Position numbers and translations under genes: made by a program
DNA from: Nemertoderma westbladi
Taxonomy: Eukaryota > Xenacoelomorpha > Nemertodermatida > Nemertodermatidae
Direction: 5' to 3'
Length of the DNA stretch: 25,819 nt
Assembly: GCA_032718475.1 (NCBI GenBank)
Contig: JAUCBJ010001517.1
Location: 1-25,819 of the forward strand
The notes under the pieces: model-generated
What the model was told of the DNA's origin: nothing
Databases searched by the model: none
What the model saw: only the letters and a program-made list of their open reading frames with translations
Shown here: positions 16,466 to 25,819 of the stretch, in pieces
Layout: every line of letters begins with the position of its first letter
Position numbering within the stretch: the stretch's first letter is position 1

Positions 16466-16994
16466 GGGGCCTCACAAAAATGATGTCACGCTATTTTTGA
16501 CGATTTACGACCCCTATGTCACAATCTGTCTCGAATTTTGTAACCCCCCCCCCCCTCCCCCTTGAACGTCACGTCACAAAGATAGACAGTATAGTTAATA
16601 AAAAAATCTTAAATTTGAAATTATTATGTTAATACTAGTTCTGGTACCGGAATATTTAATAATATTTTATTATAACATATATTTATATCAGTATTAGTAT
16701 TATAAATATTATGTTATAAAATAATATTGTTCTATTAGTTCTGGAGGATTTTAAAACATAAAATGGATATTAAATAAATATGAGTTAAGCACGAAGATGC
16801 GAAAAAAAGACAAAGATCGTTCGAATTAATACTTCTTATTATAGAAATAATATATTTTATTGTAATAAGTTTTGTATTTGTTAAATGTATTTTATTTGTT
16901 CACCAAAGTGCTATTGTGACGTCACAAGTATAGCTACTCCTCCATGTCACAAAATTGCACCCCCTCGACCGCGACATCATTTGTGCACGGACCC
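16466..16994. mobile_element. Possible relic DNA transposon with short terminal inverted repeats
   Basis: The left end GGGGCCTCACAAAAATGATGTC and the inverted right end GGGTCCGTGCACAAATGATGTC share about 17 of 22 positions. Both are flanked by TTA (16463-16465 and 16995-16997), the 3 bp duplication size used by PIF/Harbinger elements. Both sides also carry GACGTCAC/ATGTCACAA words, not collinear. The middle is AT-rich and contains a C-run at about 16543-16561. There is no coding capacity. Confidence 0.4.
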
Positions 16995-17118
16995 TTAACT
17001 CTCCCTTTAGAAAGGGGAGTGCAAATTCCTTTTGGCATACCATTACCGTCAGACCGAAACGCGACACAAAATAATGTTGGATTCTTGGTTGTCTATAATT
17101 GAATTTGGACATGAAAGT

Positions 17119-20100
17119 GGGTCTACTGTGCGGGTCTACTGTGTGGGTCTACTGTGTGGGTCTACTGTGTGGGTCTATTGTGCGGGTCTCTGTGTGGGTC
17201 TACTGTGTGGGTCTACTGTCTGGGTCTATTGTGCGGGTCTACTGTGTGGGTCTACTGTGTGGGTCTACTGTGTGGGTCTACTGTGTGGGTCTACTGTGTG
17301 GGTCTACTGTGTGGGTCTATTGTGGGGGTCTACTGTGTGGGTCTACTGTGTGGGTCTACTGTGTGGGTCTACTGTGTGGGTCTACTGTGTGGGTCTACTG
17401 TGTGGGTCTACTGTGTGGGTCTACTGTGTGGAGTGGATCTACTGTGTGGAGTGGATCTACTGTGTGGAGTGGATCTACTGTGTGGGTCTACTGTGTGGGT
17501 CTACTGTCTGGGTCTACTGTGTGGGTCTACTGTGTGGGTCTACTGTGTGGGTCTACTGTGTGGGTCTACTGTGTGGGTCTACTGTGTGGGTCTACTGTGT
17601 GGGTCTACTGTGTGGGTCTACTGTGTGGGTCTACTGTGTGGGTCTACTGTGTGGGTCTACTGTGTGGGTCTACTGTGTGGGTCTACTGTGTGGGTCTACT
17701 GTGTGGGTCTACTGTGTGGGTCTACTGTGTGGGTCTACTGTGTGGGTCTACTGTGTGGGTCTACTGTGTGGGTCTACTGTGTGGGTCTACTGTGTGGGTC
17801 TACTGTGTGGGTCTACTGTGTGGGTCTACTGTGTGGGTCTACTGTGTGGGTCTACTGTGTGGGTCTACTGTGTGGGTCTACTGTGTGGGTCTACTGTGTG
17901 GGTCTACTGTGTGGGTCTACTGTGTGGGTCTACTGTGTGGGTCTACTGTGTGGGTCTACTGTGTGGGTCTACTGTGTGGGTCTACTGTGTGGGTCTACTG
18001 TGTGGGTCTACTGTGTGGGTCTACTGTGTGGGTCTACTGTGTGGGTCTACTGTGTGGGTCTACTGTGTGGGTCTACTGTGTGGGTCTACTGTGTGGGTCT
18101 ACTGTGTGGGTCTACTGTGTGGGTCTACTGTGTGGGTCTACTGTGTGGGTCTACTGTGTGGGTCTACTGTGTGGGTCTACTGTGTGGGTCTACTGTGTGG
18201 GTCTACTGTGTGGGTCTACTGTGTGGGTCTACTGTGTGGGTCTACTGTGTGGGTCTACTGTGTGGGTCTACTGTGCTGGGTCTACTGTGTGGGTATACTG
18301 TGTGGGTCTACTGTGTGGGTCTACTGTGTGGGTATACTGTGTGGGTCTTCTGTGTGGAGTGGATCTACTGTGTGGAGTGGATCTACTGTGTGGGTCTACT
18401 GTGTGGGTCTACTGTGTGGGTCTACTGTGTGGGTCTACTGTGTGGGTCTACTGTGTGGGTCTACTGTGTGGGTCTACTGTGTGGGTCTACTGTGTGGGTC
18501 TACTGTGTGGGTCTACTGTGTGGGTCTACTGTGTGGGTCTACTGTGTGGGTCTACTGTGTGGGTCTACTGTGTGGGTCTACTGTGTGGGTCTACTGTGTG
18601 GGTCTACTGTGTGGGTCTACTGTGTGGGTCTACTGTGTGGGTCTACTGTGTGGGTCTACTGTGTGGGTCTACTGTGTGGGTCTACTGTGTGGGTCTACTG
18701 TGTGGGTCTACTGTGTGGGTCTACTGTGTGGGTCTACTGTGTGGGTCTACTGTGTGGGTCTACTGTGTGGGTCTACTGTGTGGGTCTACTGTGTGGGTCT
18801 ACTGTGTGGGTCTACTGTGTGGGTCTACTGTGTGGGTCTACTGTGCGGGTCTACTGTGTGGGTCTACTGTCTGGGTCTACTGTGTGGGTCTACTGTGTGG
18901 GTCTACTGTGTGGGTCTACTGTGTGGGTCTACTGTGTGGGTCTACTGTGTGGGTCTACTGTGTGGGTCTACTGTGTGGGTCTACTGTGTGGGTCTACTGT
19001 GTGGGTCTACTGTGTGGGTCTACTGTGTGGGTCTACTGTGTGGGTCTACTGTGTGGGTCTACTGTGTGGGTATACTGTGTGGGTCTACTGTGTGGGTCTA
19101 CTGTGTGGGTCTACTGTGTGGGTCTACTGTGTGGGTCTACTGTGTGGGTCTACTGTGTGGGTCTACTGTGTGGGTCTACTGTGTGGGTCTACTGTCTGGG
19201 TCTACTGTGTGGGTCTACTGTGTGGGTCTACTGTGTGGGTCTACTGTGTGGGTCTACTGTGTGGGTCTACTGTGTGGGTCTACTGTGTGGGTCTACTGTG
19301 TGGGTCTACTGTCTGGGTCTACTGTGTGGGTCTACTGTGTGGGTCTACTGTGTGGGTCTACTGTGTGGGTCTACTGTGTGGGTCTACTGTGTGGGTCTAC
19401 TGTGTGGGTCTACTGTGTGGGTCTACTGTGTGGGTCTACTGTGTGGGTCTACTGTGTGGGTCTACTGTGTGGGTCTACTGTGTGGGTCTACTGTGTGGGT
19501 CTACTGTGTGGGTCTACTGTGTGGGTCTACTGTGTGGGTCTACTGTGTGGGTCTACTGTGTGGGTCTACTGTGTGGGTCTACTGTGTGGGTCTACTGTGG
19601 GTCTACTGTGTGGGTCTACTGTGTGGGTCTACTGTGTGGGTCTACTGTGTGGGTCTACTGTGTGGGTCTACTGTGTGGGTCTACTGTGTGGGTCTACTGT
19701 GTGGGTCTACTGTGTGGGTCTACTGTGTGGGTCTACTGTGTGGGTCTACTGTGTGGGTCTACTGTGTGGGTCTACTGTGTGGGTCTACTGTGTGGGTCTA
19801 CTGTGTGGGTCTACTGTGTGGGTCTACTGTGTGGGTCTACTGTGTGGGTCTACTGTGTGGGTCTACTGTGTGGGTCTACTGTGTGGGTCTACTGTGTGGG
19901 TCTACTGTGTGGGTCTACTGTGTGGGTCTACTGTGTGGGTCTACTGTGTGGGTCTACTGTGTGGGTCTACTGTGTGGGTCTACTGTGTGGGTCTACTGTG
20001 TGGGTCTACTGTGTGGGTCTACTGTGTGGGTCTACTGTGTGGGTCTACTGTGTGGGTCTACTGTGTGGGTCTACTGTGTGGGTCTACTGTGTGGGTCTAC

Positions 20101-23080
20101 TGTGTGGGTCTACTGTGTGGGTCTACTGTGTGGGTCTACTGTGTGGGTCTACTGTGTGGGTCTACTGTGTGGGTCTACTGTGTGGGTCTACTGTGTGGGT
20201 CTACTGTGTGGGTCTACTGTGTGGGTCTACTGTGTGGGTCTACTGTGTGGGTCTACTGTGTGGGTCTACTGTGTGGGTCTACTGTGTGGGTCTACTGTGT
20301 GGGTCTACTGTGTGGGTCTACTGTGTGGGTCTACTGTGTGGGTCTACTGTGTGGGTCTACTGTGTGGGTCTACTGTGTGGGTCTACTGTGTGGGTCTACT
20401 GTGTGGGTCTACTGTGTGGGTCTACTGTGTGGGTCTACTGTGTGGGTCTACTGTGTGGGTCTACTGTGTGGGTCTACTGTGTGGGTCTACTGTGTGGGTC
20501 TACTGTGTGGGTCTACTGTGTGGGTCTACTGTGTGGGTCTACTGTGTGGGTCTACTGTGTGGGTCTACTGTGTGGGTCTACTGTGTGGGTCTACTGTGTG
20601 GGTCTACTGTGTGGGTCTACTGTGTGGGTCTACTGTGTGGGTCTACTGTGTGGGTCTACTGTGTGGGTCTACTGTGTGGGTCTACTGTGTGGGTCTACTG
20701 TGTGGGTCTACTGTGTGGGTCTACTGTGTGGGTCTACTGTGTGGGTCTACTGTGTGGGTCTACTGTGTGGGTCTACTGTGTGGGTCTACTGTGTGGGTCT
20801 ACTGTGTGGGTCTACTGTGTGGGTCTACTGTGTGGGTCTACTGTGTGGGTCTACTGTGTGGGTCTACTGTGTGGGTCTACTGTGTGGGTCTACTGTGTGG
20901 GTCTACTGTGTGGGTCTACTGTGTGGGTCTACTGTGTGGGTCTACTGTGTGGGTCTACTGTGTGGGTCTACTGTGTGGGTCTACTGTGTGGGTCTACTGT
21001 GTGGGTCTACTGTGTGGGTCTACTGTGTGGGTCTACTGTGTGGGTCTACTGTGTGGGTCTACTGTGTGGAGTGGTCTACTGTGTGGAGTGGATCTACTGT
21101 GTGGGTCTACTGTGTGGGTCTACTGTGTGGGTCTACTGTGTGGGTCTACTGTGTGGGTCTACTGTGTGGGTCTACTGTGTGGGTCTACTGTGTGGGTCTA
21201 CTGTGCGGGTCTACTGTGTGGGTATACTGTGTGGGTCTTCTGTGTGGAGTGGATCTACTGTGTGGAGTGGATCTACTGTGTGGGTCTACTGTGTGGGTCT
21301 ACTGTGTGGGTCTACTGTGTGGGTCTACTGTCTGGGTCTACTGTGTGGGTATACTGTGTGGGTCTACTGTGCGGGTCTACTGTGCGGGTCTACTGTATGG
21401 GTCTACTGTCTGGGTCTACTGTGTGGGTCTACTGTGTGGGTCTACTGTGCGGGTCTACTGTCTGGGTCTACTGTCTGGGTCTACTGTGTGGGTCTACTGT
21501 GTGGGTCTACTGTGTGGGTCTACTGTGTGGGTCTACTGTGTGGGTCTACTGTCTGGGTCTACTGTGTGGGTCTACTGTGTCTGCCTACTGTGTGGGTCTA
21601 CTGTGCGGGTCTACTGTGTGGGTCTACTGTGTGGGTATACTGTGTGGGTCTACTGTGTGGGTCTACTGTGTGGGTCTACTGTGTGGGTCTACTGTGTGGG
21701 TCTACTGTGTGGGTCTACTGTGTGGGTCTACTGTGTGGGTCTACTGTGTGGGTCTACTGTCTGGGTCTACTGTGTGGGTCTACTGTCTGGGTCTACTGTC
21801 TGGGTCTACTGTGTGGGTCTATTGTGCGGGTCTACTGTGTGGGTCTACTGTGTTGGTCTACTGTGTGGGTCTACTGTGTGGGTCTACTTTGTGGGTCTAC
21901 TGTGCGGGTCTACTGTGTGGGTCTACTGTGTGGGTCTACTGTTTGGGTCTACTGTGTGGGTATACTGTGTGGGTCTACTGTGTGGGTCTACTGTGTGGGT
22001 CTACTGTGTGGGTCTACTGTCTGGGTCTACTGTGTGGGTCTACTGTCTGGGTCTACTGTCTGGGTCTACTGTGTGGGTCTATTGTGCGGGTCTATTGTGT
22101 GGGTCTACTGTGTGGGTCTACTGTGTGGGTCTACTGTTTGGGTCTACTGTCTGGGTCTACTGTGTGGGTCTACTGTGTGGGTCTACTGTGTGGGTCTACT
22201 GTGTGGGTCTACTGTGGGTCTACTGTGTGGGTCTACTGTGGGTCTACTGTGTGGGTCTATTGTTCGGGTCTACTGTGTGGGTCTACTGTGTGCGTCTACT
22301 GTGTGGGTATACTGTGTGGGTCTACTGTCTGGGTCTACTGTGTGGGTCTATTGTGTGGGTCTACTGTGTGGGTCTACTGTGTGGGTCTACTGTGTGGGTC
22401 TACTGTGGGTCTACTGTCTGGGTCTACTGTGTGGGTATACTGTGTGGGTCTACTGTGTGGTCTACTGTGTGGGTCTATTGTGTGGGTCTACTGTGTGGGT
22501 CTACTGTGTGGGTCTACTGTGTGGGTCTACTGTGTGGGTCTACTGTGTGGGTCTACTGTGTGGGTCTACTGTGTGGGTCTACTGTGTGGGTCTACTGTGT
22601 GGGTCTACTGTATGGGTCTACTGTGGGTCTACTGTCTGGGTCTACTGTGTGGGTATACTGTGTGGTCTACTGTGTGGGTCTATTGTGTGGGTCTACTGTG
22701 TGGGTCTACTGTGTGGGTCTACTGTGTGGGTCTACTGTGTGGGTCTACTGTGTGGGTCTACTGTCTGGGTCTACTGTGTGGGTATACTGTGTGGGTATAC
22801 TGTGTGGGTATACTGTGTGGGTATACTGTGTGGGTCTACTGTGTGGGTCTACTGTGTGGGTCTACTGTATGGGTCTACTGTGGGTCTACTGTCTGGGTCT
22901 ACTGTGTGGGTCTACTGTGTGGTCTACTGTGTGGGTCTATTGTGTGGGTCTACTGTGTGGGTCTACTGTGTGGGTCTACTGTGGGTCTACTGTCTGGGTC
23001 TACTGTGTGGGTCTACTGTGTGGGTCTACTGTGGGTCTACTGTCTGGGTCTACTGTGTGGGTATACTGTGTGGGTCTACT
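17119..23080. repeat. 6 kb minisatellite of the 13-mer GGGTCTACTGTGT, ~459 units
   Basis: The tandem array is 5,962 bp. The core from about 18400 to 21060 is almost perfectly uniform with rare one-base variants and one 11 bp unit near 19599. The edges, especially 21200-23080, are rich in variants: CTGTCTGGG, CTGTGCGGG, TATACTG, TATTGTG, and 11, 12 and 18 bp units (GAGTGGATCTACTGTGTG). The forward strand is 10/13 G+T. No stop codon occurs in any forward frame because the unit contains none in any of its 13 phases. All three frames therefore read the same repeating GLLCGSTVWVYCV. The reverse strand has TAG in every frame each 39 bp. I regard it as non-coding satellite DNA. Confidence 0.97.
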
Positions 23081-23507
23081 AGCTAACGAAGTAGAGCAAA
23101 CAAGTAATCGGATTACAGCTTTCTCGGGTTAATCGTTCTCGAGTTAGCCGAGTCTCGTGCTGCGCGAAGGCCCCACGAACGTGTAATGTTTGGCGATTAC
23201 CGGAACAAACACCACGCAATTACAAAAACATATGTATTCAACCAACTTGCTATATATTTACAGCTTTTGTAACAGTTATGATCTCGTCCCCATCGCATCG
23301 GCACCTTACTTTACTACAAAGGGCGAAGAATGAGTCGGGAAGTCGGTCTAATTCTTTCAAATTTCGACATTTAATATTGGAAATTCCCTCGCGAATAGAA
23401 GACCCCGAACTCCTATCTTTAATTTTATTTTACCAAAAAAGTCCTGTATGTTAGTATAATGCGATATAATGCAAGTATAATGCGAGTGGCAAGTATAATG
23501 TGATTCC
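23081..23507. other. Non-coding spacer between satellite and sulfotransferase
   Basis: No gene is supported. A small imperfect repeat of GTATAATGCGA-type words (about 23452-23500) lies just after the 3' end of the minus-strand sulfotransferase reading frame. Confidence 0.5.
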
Positions 23508-24581
23508 TTAGTACTCTCTTAGGTAATCCAAAGACTCCAAATCGACAACCGAATTACACATATCGTAAATAGAGTCACTAACATCCCGTTCCATTTTCTG
23601 TTTCCATGACAGAGCGATCTCGGCAGGCTGACGGGCGCCAATCACTTTCTTATTCTGAAGTATCAGATTTTGATACTTTTGGTAGAAGGAATTATTCACG
23701 AGAAATTTAAATACGTTTTCGTCGGCAGAAATTCCAGTGAAGTCAACAATACGTTTGTAAGTGGCGTTGGGGTTGATACACAAATCCTCGTATCGGACAA
23801 ACAGAACCGGGCGTCTATAGGAGTTAATCCGTCTCACCATACCTCCCAACCACCGACAGTAACCCATAGTGTCGTGGTTAATCGCTTCGCGATTATTAGT
23901 AACCTTGGCGGCTGGGATTCTAGACGAAACAGAAGCGGCTCTACCTCTAGGATCTCTCGAAAGAACAATCACTGCGGTGTCATCCGTTTCTATGAACTCC
24001 CTAATCTCCTCCAAACTATCGACACGAACTGTTTTCGCCGCTACAATTTCGTAAGTTTTACAGATTCTCGCAATGTGAGCGAGTCGATCCAGGACAGTCT
24101 CAGTGCAATTATTATACCCGATAAGTTCACTACAAATGCCGACCTTGTCCATCACCACCTTGGAGAATAGACCCATGTCAAATAAGGTAAAGAATCTTGG
24201 CTAATTGCAGTTGAGTATTGTTTGCAAGGCAGGAAGTATGGCTCCGCTAGGGATATGGGCTCCTCTCAAACAGTTTATCTGTCCATTGCACGTCGCATTG
24301 AACTGCGAAATAGCATCGTCATTTTTGTAGCGTTTCAAATGATTCTGAATAAAAGATAAAGGTTCGAAAATGTAGAACACTTTGGGGTGTTGGTTAAACA
24401 CTTCACCCATAAAGGATGAACCAGTGAACATGTAACCCACAACAAGGACCTTGCGAGCGGGGGAAGGAAGATTACTGACGTCGTAAATGAATGCGGGAAT
24501 CTTAGCTGATCCTATTCGATAGTTGACTACGACAATTGTAATGAAATATAACACGGTAAATAGTGTGACAACACAATTCAA
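23508..24581 (-). pseudogene. Carbohydrate 6-O-sulfotransferase (CHST1/3/6-like) with in-frame TAG
   Basis: One frame spans about 357 codons with a single TAG at 24201-24203. Residues 4-20 (VVTLFTVLYFITIVVVN) form a signal anchor expected for a type II Golgi enzyme. The 5'-phosphosulfate loop is VVGYMFTGSSFMGE (residues 47-60), followed by NQHPKVFYIFEPL. The 3'-phosphate motif is VIVLSRDPRGRAAS (about residues 204-217). A conserved YEDLC and a C-terminal SWK follow. The family transfers sulfate from PAPS to C6 of galactose, GlcNAc or GalNAc in glycans. Known vertebrate members often have a single coding exon, so the lack of introns is not suspicious. The TAG falls between the two PAPS motifs, eight codons before ATG 24176. 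No in-frame ATG precedes the anchor; the frame opens after a TAA with TTG at 24579-24581. A recent pseudogene, or missing upstream exon plus sequence error, fits best. Confidence 0.82.
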
Positions 24582-25138
24582 TTCAATTATATTATATTAA
24601 CCTTAAAACTTTAGCCAGCATGCTGGACTAAAGGCAGTGAAATGGCACCGAAGTTACACATTAAACTGATAGTTTAAAAGGTCAAAGTCAGCGGGCTGGA
24701 TGGACTTGGTCCATCTTCTATGTACGTGTTGACACAATATAATTTGTAAATAATACGACACTAAACAATAGAATAAGATATTTACTGTACACATTACAAC
24801 CGTACTTAGTTAACTAAAGGTGTATGGTTAAATAAAACTACGTGCATGGGCCAGGCTCAGCCATACATAAACTATTAACGTACTATCGCATTATCAACCC
24901 GTATTATCATGCCCATCCCATGCATAAACATGCACTTCCGCACACCCCACACATACCATGCATAAATAAAACCAATATCCACGTACTCCATACTTAAATA
25001 TCAATACACAGTATAGATAAAATAACACGAAAAATTACAAGCACCTTACATACTTGCCCCCCCCCCCCCCACCCCACCCCCCCCCCCCCCTTCCCTTCTT
25101 TTATAGCCTGACTTTTATAATAATGTATAGTTAAGTGA
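24582..25138. other. Non-coding stretch with C-homopolymer
   Basis: AT-rich DNA with repeated CATGCATAAA/CATACC words (about 24890-24970). It is broken by a nearly pure C run at 25057-25090, which on the minus strand lies just 3' of the retrotransposon ORF ending at 25139. No gene is recognised. Confidence 0.5.
25057..25090. repeat. Poly(C) tract
   Basis: All but two of the 34 bases are C (two A interruptions near 25071 and 25076). Such runs are error-prone in sequencing, so its length is unreliable. Confidence 0.95.
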
Positions 25139-25819
25139 TTATGTTACTGCTTTTCTTTCATATTGTGTTATGTAGTAATTTTCCAATAGTGATAAAAAAT
25201 TATTATTGAGTGCAAATTTACGAATGTTATTAGGTAAATTGTTCCATGATTTTATGCATGTGACAATAAAAGAGTTGTGACCAAATCTGTTTGTTGTTTT
25301 TGGAACTTTTATTTTTTTAGTTCGTGGATTTATTTGCCTATTAGATAGTGATATTTGATTGATGAACGGGAGTTTTAATGATTTAAATGCTGGGATAATG
25401 TTGAACATGTATTTATAGAAATATTGTATTGCGTGGTATTCTCTCAGTGCGTTAAGGTGCGGGATCCTAGCTAATTGTCTTAGTTCTGTTCCTGAAGTTT
25501 CTCGTATTTTTTTGTTATAGATTAGCCTAAGTGCGTAATTTTGAATCTTATCCATTTTGTACAGTAGTTCCTTATATCCGTGAGCATTATTATATGTCGC
25601 TGTTAAGATACTACAGTAGTTATGGTACGGCATGACTAGAGCTTTGTATAACATTAATTTCGTAGAGATTGGCAATTGTCCTTTTATTTGGCGTATTGTG
25701 GATGTGGCCGCTGCCATTTTAGATGTAGTAGTTTTTATTTGGTCCTTCCATGATAATCTGTTATCTATGATGATGCCTAAATATTTAATTGTGGTTGATT
25801 GTTTAATTATGTCATTATT
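25139..25819 (-). CDS. Non-LTR reverse transcriptase C-terminus (Jockey/CR1/Rex-like), partial
   Basis: The frame is open from the right window edge to the stop at 25139-25141, at least 226 codons, and the ATG at 25715-25717 is internal. Upstream residues read TIKYLGIIIDNRLSW, the typical post-palm segment of Jockey/CR1/Rex-type reverse transcriptases. Then come LYKALVMPYHNYCSILT, KIQNYALRLIYN, LREYHAIQYFYKYMF and the terminal SFIVTCIKSWNNLPNNIR. The catalytic palm with its YxDD would be beyond 25819. The frame is intact in the part seen. Exact clade cannot be assigned without the palm and endonuclease. Confidence 0.88.
   Translation of the reverse strand, partial: NNDIIKQSTTIKYLGIIIDNRLSWKDQIKTTTSKMAAATSTIRQIKGQLPISTKLMLYKALVMPYHNYCSILTATYNNAHGYKELLYKMDKIQNYALRLIYNKKIRETSGTELRQLARIPHLNALREYHAIQYFYKYMFNIIPAFKSLKLPFINQISLSNRQINPRTKKIKVPKTTNRFGHNSFIVTCIKSWNNLPNNIRKFALNNNFLSLLENYYITQYERKAVT

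Noticed and set aside
17032-23132. Three overlapping forward open frames of about 2,000 codons each
   Set aside because: They are a by-product of a stop-free 13-mer repeated in tandem. No non-repeat domain, and starts fall in flanking AT-rich DNA; not reported as genes.
25139-25717. Self-contained 192-residue gene
   Set aside because: The frame continues upstream to the window edge with RT-type sequence, so this is the tail of a larger retrotransposon ORF.

Overview
The window is animal nuclear DNA, most likely from an invertebrate. The evidence is GT-AG introns, AATAAA poly(A) signals, an NPRL2 (GATOR1) homologue, a Golgi carbohydrate sulfotransferase, Penelope-like, RTE-like and restriction-like-endonuclease retrotransposons, non-autonomous DNA transposons, and a 6 kb minisatellite. 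The sequence does not fix the phylum. No rRNA, tRNA, CRISPR or bacterial feature is visible.

Layout. 1-2202: a Penelope-like element (PLE) in two opposed halves, reverse transcriptase on the minus strand and GIY-YIG endonuclease on the plus strand, meeting head to head near 1303-1318. 2203-2990: AT-rich DNA with a small inverted repeat. 2991-5573: exons of a minus-strand gene resembling vault/SPFH-like animal proteins. It is broken up by a 1,045 bp hAT-like element and a 111 bp hAT-like mini-element, and it carries a partial tandem duplication. 5628-6307: a 680 bp Mutator-like MITE inserted in the duplicated copy; the other copy keeps an unoccupied site. 6744-10423: two RTE-like copies facing tail to tail, one a short fragment and one nearly complete with a single frameshift. 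Three blocks of a 53 bp GTAGTAG/GTTTAAA repeat (7058-12967) surround the large RTE copy and a GC-rich, 5'-truncated retrotransposon with a restriction-like endonuclease (10729-12448).

14547-15829 is an intronless NPRL2 homologue with one frameshift. 16466-16994 is a possible DNA-transposon relic. 17119-23080 is a roughly 459-copy array of the 13-mer GGGTCTACTGTGT. 23508-24581 is a minus-strand carbohydrate 6-O-sulfotransferase interrupted by one in-frame TAG. 25139-25819 is the C-terminal end of another non-LTR reverse transcriptase, running off the right edge.

The genes do not form a pathway or operon; this is a repeat-dense eukaryotic region built by successive insertions. Its most unusual object is the minisatellite. 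Because 13 is not a multiple of 3, all three forward frames are open for about 6 kb and spell the same 13-residue peptide. I see no convincing new biological system. The best structural leads are the PLE inversion, the exon-fusion duplication with dated insertions, the 53 bp repeat that may have grown from an RTE tail, and the satellite's internal architecture.
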